From: Halichondria panicea
Lineage: Eukaryota > Porifera > Demospongiae > Suberitida > Halichondriidae
Direction of reading: 5' to 3'
DNA: 64,000 nt
Assembly: GCF_963675165.1 (NCBI RefSeq)
Contig: NC_087378.1
Span: 829,001-893,000, forward strand
Below, one piece after another: positions 55,801 through 64,000 of the stretch. Each line of letters starts with the position of its first letter. The stretch's first letter is position 1. Below the pieces are notes generated by a model. It did no database searches, was not told where the DNA came from, and saw nothing but the letters and a program-made list of their open reading frames with translations. A program made the translations under genes and the position numbers.

Positions 55801-58050
55801 CAACACCATACTAAACCCTACACAAGAATACCTGCACACACAATAAAGGGCCTAACAACAACAGTACGTTGGCGAGAATGATCACAATGCACACAGAGCC
55901 CAACAACTGTAACAACAACAGTTGGCGAGAATGATCACAATGCACACAGAGCCCAACAACTGTTACTTTCACTTTATACAATTACATAAAGTTAACATTT
56001 TCATTGCTCACACACGTAACAAAAGTTGTTTGAGATACAGTTATTGGTTTGCAGAACACAGAGTAGCTGTATAGGCCGTGACTCTAAAAGTGTGTTGTGA
56101 TTTTATGGTGATCAGTTCATGCATGAAATGAAGTTGCTGTACTGCCCATCACCTTTAATAAATCTTTGAATATGGTGTAGGTAGGCACGTTAGCAGGCGC
56201 AGCACTGAAAAGTATCAAATTTACTGCACATGCAGTGTTGATTTGTAGAATTTGAACTATACTCTTCAGTATTTCTCTTGTGGGAAGCTACACCATAACA
56301 GAGGATTGTACAGCTCAACACATGAAGTTCTAGCCTCGATTCAAGGCCGATTAAAATACGGCCTGGTACCTATTGCATGGTGATAGTGCGCATGCGTTAG
56401 TTTATTCACTAGAATCTGGGGAATCCCCTTTTTTCTTTCTCATCTATTTTCTATCTTTGTACATCAGCTTAGCTCTCTATTGCGTTGTTCCAGAAGGCTT
56501 TCACACTATTCTGAAGCCAGAAGAGGCTTTCATCTACCTCTATGTCAGTTGTATGGTCAGAAAGTCTTACCTTGGATCTGTACAGGCTATGGGAAGTGTA
56601 TGGTGCTTCAAACTGCTACTCTCTAAGACAACCCGGGCCGGCTATAGGACCATCCTAAACGTAGATGAGAGCCTCTTCTGTCTTAAAACTAGTGTTCAAG
56701 CTTTCTAGACCAACGCAATAGACGGCATAAGCCACAGCTTCACAGAACTCAGTCACAGAGATAAAGTATTATGGAACATATTCTTAGTAAACGGAGTAAT
56801 TTCCGGTATAATTTACTAAGGTTTTACGTTCGTAGTACGATTACCCATATTCTGGTAATTTGAAGCGCATGCGCACTATCACCCCTGCAATAGGTACCAG
56901 GCCGTATTTTAATCGGCCTTGAATCGAGGCTAATGCAGTTCATGAAAGACTCCTCGACGTGGGCAGTGCCTGGGCGGATAAATTGCTTGATCAAAGAGCT
57001 GCACTGCACCTGTCATACCTCCTCTGACTCAGAGTATAACAACTGCTATTCTGCAAACCACTGTATACCTTCTGTCACAAGAAATATTGTTGTCTTTAAC
57101 ACTGTACTATTCATATAGGAAGCTCACAAATAAGTTCTCGGAAGGCATCTCACAAAGAGGTTCTCTATATGGAAAAAACTCACAAAGAAGTTATCTGTGG
57201 AAGTATTCAGTCCTTGAATTGGTAGCTCACTACGAAATACTCTGTTCTGTACAGTCACATTCTGAGCAACTAATGTTTGTTTCAGTCTTTGAAAAGTCTG
57301 CAAAAAGTATTGGTATGAAAAACCACACAGTACAAAAATTCGGTTTACCTCAGTAAAGATTCCTTCATTTTGAGTTAGGATGGCAACTCTTCTCCATCCA
57401 TACTGCTGACGTATTGCATTAAAAACTGTGGGAAATTCAGCATCTGATGGAATGACACGAAAGAAGTTAGGAAATCGATCCTGGTCATCAAGCTCAACCG
57501 AAGACGATTCATAAGATACCTGCATTGAGAATTGCCATAGATAAAATTAGCGACTAAAGAATGACAGCTTCTGTAAGATTACAAAGCTTGCATAATGTAT
57601 ACCTGTGAGAGGCTTTTGTGCTGCACTATTTCTGCCACTGGTGTAGAGGCTACTGAACAGCCACACCCAAGTAGTCCCAGGATAGGGGGATTGGGAGAAG
57701 AGAGGGCCTCAAAGAATAGACTCAGTGAAGTTGCTCTGTCACACTGTGTAGGAGGGGAATGGCTAGCTTAGACTATAGAATCAATAGCTAATTGGTGCAA
57801 AATGCAGCTGAGCATCTACCTAACTTGCCTTAGTGTCTTTGACTCCAATATGTGCTAATGTGTAGCCAGGCAAGATAGAGTCATTGCTGTTAACCATCTG
57901 CTCAGCCATTTCAATTGCAGGCACTGCTCCAGATGAGTCATATCCTTCAATTGCAGTGAATAATGCATACTTTAGCTCCACAGTTTGTCCCTGGGAGTAT
58001 CCCAAGAGCACCAGTAGAAGAGCAAGAACCTTTATTACAAATATCTTCAT
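52896..58050 (-). CDS. GABA-B-like class C receptor C (15 exons, 841 aa)
   Basis: Exons: 57829-58050, 57603-57743, 57349-57519, 57184-57297, 55355-55426, 55114-55305, 54769-55065, 54533-54722, 54301-54445, 54107-54233, 53912-54019, 53712-53855, 53274-53606, 53052-53222, 52896-52994; phases agree. The architecture matches receptor A. The N-terminus has five extra residues (MKIFVIKVLALLL). The flytrap segment differs most from the others: DRFPNFFRVIPSD instead of RTYPSD, and a shortened exon 7 (NHMLQDNDILN, NLINATFFSLRNF), so ligand specificity may have shifted. Intron 1 uses a GC donor like A. Intron 4 is 1.8 kb and carries a 0.6 kb tagcctcga-type element and other small repeats. The gene appears intact; ligand unknown. 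Confidence 0.92.
55518..55603. repeat. Small inverted repeat in receptor C intron 4
   Basis: The arms gttattacatggc and gccatgtaataac enclose about 60 bases. It may be a hairpin MITE remnant. Non-coding. Confidence 0.5.
55868..55963. repeat. Direct 43-base duplication in receptor C intron 4
   Basis: The unit gttggcgagaatgatcaca...caacaactgt occurs at 55868-55910 and 55921-55963, essentially identical, so the duplication is recent. Confidence 0.85.
56331..56932. mobile_element. 0.6 kb non-autonomous element, tagcctcga family, receptor C intron 4
   Basis: About 602 bases with inverted termini of about 65 bases: tagcctcgattcaaggccga...gcgcatgcg on the left and the complement on the right. Flanks atgaagttc (56322-56330) and atgcagttc (56933-56941) match at 8 of 9, an aged 9-base target duplication. 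This suggests a Mutator-like origin. The open frame inside (56373-56708) has no transposase features. The very short hairpins at 15013, 28969 and 36028 share the same ends. Confidence 0.8.
57121..57195. repeat. Repeated exon-4 donor motif in receptor C
   Basis: The motif ctcacaaagaagttctc (complement of the exon 4 end plus donor) occurs three times in imperfect form: near 57122, 57150 and 57178. Only the last matches the frame used in the paralogues (donor at 57183). Confidence 0.6.
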
Positions 58051-58400
58051 TAAAAATATAGACTATTAGATTCTGACACTATAGGCACACAAACAGTCTG
58101 AGTTGCTTAAATACTCACAGATCGATTAGTCTTGCACAGCCATCCCCGGATGTTTTCTATTTGAATGCTAGGTCGTCGATAACATGGTTTTTTAGGGGCT
58201 GGTGCGAGACTACAGATTGATCACCTACAATCCACAATTGTTAGGGTGGGGGTGGGGCTCGTTGTGCTGAACGCCAAAAATGCAACCTGGTTGTGAGTGT
58301 GTTCCCAACTGACGCAATGTTCAAGCCATCCGCCTCTGCCATCAAGAGTACTGAAGGATGCTCTCTGTTGGACGTGTAGAATATTTAAGTGTAGCCTGTA

Positions 58401-58484
58401 GGGTGTGAAGTATGAAATTCAGAACATCTCAGAATGCCATGCCAAACAAAGCATGAGATGTTCTGAATTTCATATTTAACACCC
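58401..58484. repeat. Hairpin repeat upstream of receptor C
   Basis: The arms gggtgtgaagtatgaaattc...acatctca and tgagatgt...gaatttcatatttaacaccc pair over about 30 bases with a 20-odd-base loop. Possible minimal foldback element. Confidence 0.65.
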
Positions 58485-58834
58485 AAACACAACCATGTTA
58501 GTCTGTAGCCTTCAAATAAACATCTTTCTGTAAGCTACTATTGCTTTTTACTTGTGCAGGAGCTGAAGTTGGGTGTTGTTGGGTCAGAGATAGCTAGTGG
58601 GACTAGTACCTCTCAAGCCCATTTTGATGGCAGCTGATTTAAATATTACACATACTGGGTCTCAACTTCATACCTGAGTTCAAGCCTCAGGAAAAATTAT
58701 TGAGTAGGTTTAGAGTTAGAATTTTAACAGTAACTTGGTTACAATCATATAATGTACAATGTCACTGTAGAAGTTGATCAAGGATAATGTATTCCTAGAG
58801 CTCAATCTACGTATTACCATTTCCTCACTCTCAG

Positions 58835-58961
58835 GTATCGTGTTGGGAGCAATGCAGATGGTCCTTTGGCCAGTGGTAGTGTGCGCTCATTTGTGGAACA
58901 GCTGACAGAGAGAACGTCAGCACCAGGAGGGGGCTCTACTTCAGCCTACATTACTAGTATG
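58835..58961 (+). pseudogene. Orphan exon fragment of a formiminotransferase-cyclodeaminase-like gene
   Basis: An open segment bounded by a good acceptor (cctcactctcag) and donor (ATG|GTGAGC). It encodes LASGSVRSFVEQLTER followed by TSAPGGGSTSAYITSM. This matches the start of the cyclodeaminase domain of FTCD (FV..V..RT..PGGGS..A). No neighbouring exons of such a gene are visible, so it is most likely a fragment carried in by duplication. An exon of a gene with distant exons is less likely. Confidence 0.65.
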
Positions 58962-59125
58962 GTGAGCACTCTGTTACTGTGCATGATGAGATTTGTTCAT
59001 GGTAGTTGTTTGTTTGTTGTTTGCATTGCGTATGTTGTCTGCATGTGTCTAGCAATAGGACCCGAGGAGGTGGTGAATGTAGAAGTGTCCCTGTTTGAAC
59101 AGTAAAGTGTTTAATAAAGTATCTT

Positions 59126-59200
59126 TGAGCGGCCATAACTTTAGTTACGTTGGTCCAATCGCATTGAAAGCTAAGAGAGGCCTTTTTCAGATAATGTGTT
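59126..59200 (+). repeat. Interspersed repeat copy, plus strand
   Basis: Related in reverse orientation to 28625-28715 (gcggccataactttagtt ... gagaggccttttt). Unknown class. Confidence 0.4.
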
Positions 59201-59271
59201 AAAAATCGGCCAAAATACCAGGGGCTTTACTTATCTTGTGTACAACTCATCCAGGGAGCAGCATTGGGTTT

Positions 59272-59492
59272 GCAAGATATGGAAGCGTTTCATTCTGACC
59301 AGTATTTGCTCATGACTCCGTAACATTGTAGTATTATATGAACCATAAGCCATGCCAAAACGTGTGTTGCTTAATAGGTATCACTTGTTTCTGTTTTGTT
59401 ACAGGATTTCCCCCCCAAGTATGCTATATATATGCTAGAGGCTGGCAAGTGCTTCGGTGCAGATAAAAGTATGGACACTTTTGTGGGCAGGC
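59272..59492 (+). pseudogene. SDR exon 5-6 remnant beside receptor D
   Basis: Bases 59272-59320 (atggaagcgtttcattctgac, agtatttgctcatgactcc) match SDR exon 5. After a shortened intron, 59405-59492 match exon 6 (gaggctggcaag, tatggacacttttgtggg). Exon 5's end and donor are deleted, exon 6 carries indels, and the reading frame and stop are lost. The intervening ggtatcacttgtttctgttttgttacag is retained almost unchanged from 42769-42796. Host gene fragment, not functional. Confidence 0.88.
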
Positions 59493-59714
59493 ATATGAAT
59501 TGTTTTTAATTCTTGTTCATTCTTTGAGTGAATACCTTTGATGATACAATGTCATCTAATTTTCTATACAACAAATAATTATTGTGCTATAATTATATTG
59601 AGGGAAATACAAAAAAAGAATTATAATTTTCTAATCACTATTTTATGCTATATATATATAATTATAAATTATTGGGAGAAATACAAATTACAAATACAGC
59701 ATAATTATTCATGT

Positions 59715-62700
59715 TTATATAATTGTTCCCGAGACAGAATCGACTGAGCCAATACAGCCATTGATATTGTTTTTGTTCACCAAGATTTCTGAACATTTTT
59801 CATTCTCATACTACACAGAGGTATATATTTATCAACCAATTAAACACTGAAAATAGGCTTACCTTCTGTAGCTCCAGTTTCTTTTTCTCAAGCTGAGCAA
59901 CTTTGGCCTCTAGTTGCTTTATTTTCAATTCAGCTTCATCTACAACGCTTACTTTCCTACTTAGAGAAATCTCGGCCGTAGTAATGTCACTGCTTTTGTC
60001 AAACACATTCTCTCCCTTTGGATCTCGAGCTAGGCTCACCATCTGCATGTATATACAGAATACATATTTAAGAATAGACATTTATATACTTACCTTGGGA
60101 ATGAAGACAAAACTCAAAAATGCAGTACTGACAATGATAATTCCTCCAGAAAGGATGGCCTCGCTCACATTGAGTAGATTGTTTACACCAAATATAGCAA
60201 CTGGTCTGGTGACTAACACAATGCTGGATATGTAAATCAGAGCAGCGATGTACTTGGAATCATTCAACACTTTGACCTTTACTTTGCGTGTTTGAATTGC
60301 TAGAACAATTCCCACAATTTGCAACACTACCAAATAGAGGAAGGTTACAATGATCCACGCAGTAGCTTCTACACTGGCACCAACAATGCAGTTGTAAACG
60401 GTGTTGTTGATCCTTACATTATATTCCTGTAAATGAGTTTTAAGTACATAGTTGTATGTCTAAGGTTGGAGGATCAAAGTATGAACAAACGTACGTCTCT
60501 TTCAATCCCGTGTTCATCGTCTGGAATCAGTTGTGGAGTTGGCCTGAGTTGAGGGATAGCCACTTGCAACGTTACGAGTAGTGTTCCGAATCCTGTGACG
60601 AGCAGTGTGACTATAATCAGATGCCAATCCCTGACAGTCTGTAAAGCAACAATAACGCGTGACTGTACTTTCCACATGCATTATAACAATAATACCGTTT
60701 TGCTTGCTGTTGGGTTATTAAAGATGTAGTTGATCCTCCCCATTTTCGCTAGAATCACTCCAAACGCCATACAGTAGCCGATGTTGTACACTAGGGTATC
60801 CATCTATTGTGCACATGCAGGCTTATTAGTCTCCCGGAGACATTATATTATTGCGATGTACATTATAATGTATGGTGCTAAAATATAGATTTCTCTTATA
60901 AGCAGTCAAAACAAACAATGAAACCGTCTAACAAACATGCAAGTGGTCTAAACATTCAAGCGGTCTAAACGCACATGCAAGGAGGAAACGATATAATACT
61001 TATTTTTTGACTCTGAGCTCACACACACACCAGTTATTGCTTATTCAAACAATCGTCTAAACAAACATTTAAGCGGTTTAAACGCACATGCAAGGAGGAA
61101 ACTATATAACACTTATTTTCTGACTCTGAGCTCACACACACACCAGTTATTGCTTATTCAAACAATTGTCTAAACAAACATGCAAGCGGTATAAACGCAC
61201 ATGCAAGGAGGAAACGATAACACTTATTTTCTGACTCTGAGCTCACACACACCAGTTATTGCTTATTCAAACAATCGTCTAAACAAACATGCAAGCGGTA
61301 TAAACGCACATGCAAGGAGGAAACGATAACACTTATTTTCTGACTCTGAGCTCACACACACCAGTTATTGCTTATTCAAACAATCGTCTAAATAAACATG
61401 CAAGCGGTATAAACGCACATGCAAGGAGGAAACGATATAACACTTATTTTCTGACTCTGAGCTCACACACACCAGTTATTGCTTATTTAAACAATCGTCT
61501 AAACAAACATGCAAGCGGTATAAACGCACATGCAAGGAGGAAACTATATAACACTTATTTTCTGACTCTGAGCTCACACACACACCAGTTATTGCTTATT
61601 TAAACAATCGTCTAAACAAACATGCAAGCGGTATAAACGCACATGCAAGGAGGAAACTATATAACACTTATTTTCTGACTCTGAGCTCACACACACACCA
61701 GTTATTGCTTATTCAAACAATCGTCTAAACAAACATGCAAGCGGTATAAACGCACATGCAAGGAGGAAACTATATAACACTTATTTTCTGACTCTGAGCT
61801 CACACACACCAGTTATTGCTTATTCAAACAATCGTCTAACAAACACGCAAGTGGTATAAACGCACGTGCAAGGTGGAAACTATATAACACTTATTTTCTG
61901 ACTCTGAGCTCACACACACACCAGTTATTGCTTATTCAAACAATCATCTAAACAAACATTTAAGCGGTATAAACGCACATGCAAGGAGGAAACTATATAA
62001 CACTTATTTTCTGACTCTGAGCACACACACACACCAGTTATTGCACTTGAATTCTGTCATGTGACTGTATTAATTAGAACCATTGGTGCTGGCAAATGTG
62101 GTGAGAAAGATCACTCGCACTATATCACAGCTAGGGAGTATGTATAGAATGTGAGGTTTTCACATGTGACCTTTATTTTTTATCTACCAAGCTACTAGCC
62201 TTGGTCCCACACCAATTTTTTTTAATACCTAGCGTTCAATTAGTGGGCCAGGAATGAGGCTTCCAAGCTACAGCTTATGGTTGTTTTAGATGCTGACCGC
62301 TTGCATGTTTGCATGATGACTCATTCATATTGGCACTGATTGCACACTATATAGATCTATAATTATTACTACTGACTTACAATGCATCTCACATAGTTTA
62401 CTTCATACACAGTGCTTGATATGAGTTGAAGAAACACTGCTGCATACATTATGTATGTGCCAGCTATGAGAAAATAGTTGAGGTTAGGGCTTGTGAGTTT
62501 CACAACCCTATACAGAAAAAGACAAAATTAATACACACTTCATAAGTACGTATACATTTAACCTTTTATTTCGTTGTGTAAAGTTGAAGACTAGGCAGAC
62601 AGTACTGTACAGGAGACCCAAACCAGCGAGAATGTAGTAGCAAATAACCAGTGCATCGTGAAATGTATTGACCTTATTGAATGGAGTTCCATCAAGAGGA

Positions 62701-64000
62701 ACACCACCTATTGGCATAAGTTGAGTAGATAGATACATGATCTATATCATGCTATTGGCATGAGTTGATTAGATAGATAAATGATATTCGGTACCTGAAT
62801 AGACTGTACCAGTTGACTCGTTGCTCAGGTATACAATTGCTAGTGTAGTAGTACTGTTCTGATGGTCTGTTCGTGCAAAGTACTGACTTGCAAGCGTTCC
62901 ATTACTTTCGTTTAGTCTATACTGATATATCTTACTGTTTGCTTTAAACCTGGAGCCAATGTCATTGAAATGAACTCGTCCCTATAAAAGCAGCACATCA
63001 AATATAGTAAACCTGCACATTGAACTTACAGATATTCCTATAAAGTCTGTTCTTTGAAGGTTCCATCGTATAACACAGCTCATGAGCCGATTGTCATTTG
63101 TGAAATTTTCCAGAGAGACTAATTCCCAGCGCATACCGTCTCTCGAGTTTTCTCCCAAGCACCCTGTTGTGTTTAGAATATCATCTCTTGTCATCTCTTG
63201 CAGCATATGGTTTGTTTTGTCCAGAGCAAATGCAAACGTCCATAGAGCGTCATATCCAATAGGAGCTACAAACGAAGAACTGTAGTTGCTTGTACTCAAT
63301 GTTGTTTCATAGAGGGTGTCAAATTCATTTGCGGTCTATAAAGAAAGAATTACACTAATAAATCAACTAAGTAGGACAGACACCCACCAGTCCAGTATCA
63401 GTCATAGCGTTTTCATCAGAAGGGACGGCAAAGACCTGAACGGCTAAAACTTTATCTAAAAACTCTGCTAACTGGCTGCTTGTACAACCAATATCAGCAT
63501 CTTGAGTCCACCATTCATCTGCATACCATGCGTACAGGATCCAAACATACCTTGGATAGGTATAGCCTCGTTTATAGGCCTGAAATTATATAATAATAGT
63601 GAGAGGCATTCACAATGATTATGGTAGTACTTCATCTCACCTCGCATATTATGTGTTGTGCAAATTGAGAGTAAGCATTGATAATGAATACACGATAGTC
63701 ATCATCTTCTAACTGCATGGCATGGGGATAAAAAATACAATATCTAAATCTAACCAACAACTATTTTAAATACACAGTAACTTATAGTATACAATCAAAC
63801 AACAGCCTGAATGCTTAGAGGAATGCCGTTCCCTAATCCATCACAGACGGTATAACTATGTTGTTATCTTTGCCATACTTATAATTATAGCCGCTATAAT
63901 TCATAGGAAACTCACAAAGAAGTTTGTATTTAATTCTTGAATGGGTAGCTCACTACGAATTACTCTGTTCATTACAGTCACATTCTGAGCGACAAACATT
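59715..64000 (-). CDS. GABA-B-like class C receptor D (5' part off the right edge)
   Basis: Visible exons, numbered as in A: part of exon 4 63917-64000 (edge), then 63641-63712, 63388-63579, 63030-63335, 62795-62981, 62563-62707, 62381-62507, 60696-60803, 60495-60638, 60094-60426, 59863-60042, 59715-59810; phases agree and the frame is open throughout. It holds the second half of the Venus-flytrap, all seven TM helices, the coiled coil (ELKIKQLEAKVAQLEKKKLE) and the GSVDS-type tail ending SGTII. Exon 7 is closest to A and intron 8 is closest to C. The intron between exons 10 and 11 is swollen to 1.6 kb by a minisatellite array. It looks intact; the missing signal peptide and exons 1-3 should lie beyond the window. 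Confidence 0.9.
60904..62043. repeat. Minisatellite array, unit about 110 bases, about 10 copies, in receptor D intron 10
   Basis: Units contain aacaaacatgcaagcggtat, aacgcacatgcaaggaggaaac, cacttattttctgactctgag and ccagttattgcttattcaaac. Copies are very similar; most differences are short (ctatata/cgata, cacaca length). A stray inverted piece, accgcttgcatgtttgc, lies beyond the array at about 62298-62315. Receptors A-C lack the array. Frames through it are not genes. Confidence 0.92.

Larger units (their letters stand above)
58051..59714. other. Spacer between receptors C and D with two gene fragments
   Basis: About 1.66 kb. It contains an inverted repeat at 58401-58484 (atgaaattcagaacatctca and complement), an orphan cyclodeaminase-like exon (58835-58961), an interspersed repeat (59126-59200) and a decayed SDR 3' end (59272-59492). 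The rest is AT-rich and unrecognised. Confidence 0.6.

Noticed and set aside
56373-56708. 111-residue frame inside the 0.6 kb element
   Set aside because: No transposase-like motif; the element appears non-autonomous.
47632-58050. Receptors B and C as pseudogenes
   Set aside because: All 15 exons of each are open, in phase and have usable splice sites, so they were called functional.
61310-61603. 97-residue open frame with internal repeats
   Set aside because: It is the minisatellite read in one frame; unit length variation breaks it elsewhere.

Overview
ORGANISM. The window looks like a gene-dense, AT-rich metazoan genome with short introns (mostly 50-400 bases) and closely packed genes. 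The gene set is animal (FIP200/RB1CC1, ARHGAP18-type RhoGAP, YTHDF, HS1BP3, HAP40, regucalcin). A tandem cluster of GABA-B-like class C receptors and two beta-helix/multi-TM genes add lineage-specific families. My best guess is a demosponge such as Amphimedon queenslandica; this is inference, not proof.

LAYOUT. 1-6606: two tandem minus-strand paralogues, signal peptide + beta-helix + Cys-rich region + about ten TM segments; the first runs off the left edge. 6794-12433 (+): a 17-exon FIP200 orthologue (autophagy scaffold). 12673-22803 (+): a 12-exon ARHGAP18/28-type RhoGAP. 23427-27311 (+): a two-exon FAM89/LURAP1-like protein. 27674-29417 (-): regucalcin. 29638-31671 (+): HAP40/F8A. 31883-33431 (+): a CARD-like plus helical-repeat protein. 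33795-35897 (-): HS1BP3. 36302-37690 (+): an uncharacterised single-exon type II membrane protein. 38253-40142 (-): YTHDF m6A reader. 40530-42890 (+): RDH10-like short-chain dehydrogenase (SDR16C). 43060-64000 (-): four head-to-tail GABA-B-like receptor genes (A-D), the last running off the right edge.

GENE RELATIONS. Genes are mostly unrelated neighbours arranged as head-to-head or tail-to-tail pairs with 170-400 bases between them. The exception is the right third: receptors B, C and D are each followed at their 3' end by decayed copies of the 3' end or 3' flank of the SDR gene that lies intact next to receptor A. The duplicating unit was therefore 'SDR tail + receptor'. The paralogues are mosaics, and several mobile elements inserted into single copies after duplication, so the other copies serve as empty sites.

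MOBILE DNA. I see no autonomous element. There are several MITE-like inverted-repeat elements. One family has termini tagcctcga...tcgaggcta and 9-10 bp target duplications, and ranges from about 45-base hairpins to a 0.6 kb copy. There are also a pogo-like MITE, a hAT-like MITE, a 0.3 kb foldback element, a roughly 110-base minisatellite array and a 254-base GT microsatellite.

Exon limits were derived by hand from frame, GT/AG (or GC/AG) signals and homology. Every full gene sums to an open frame divisible by three, but no transcript data were available.
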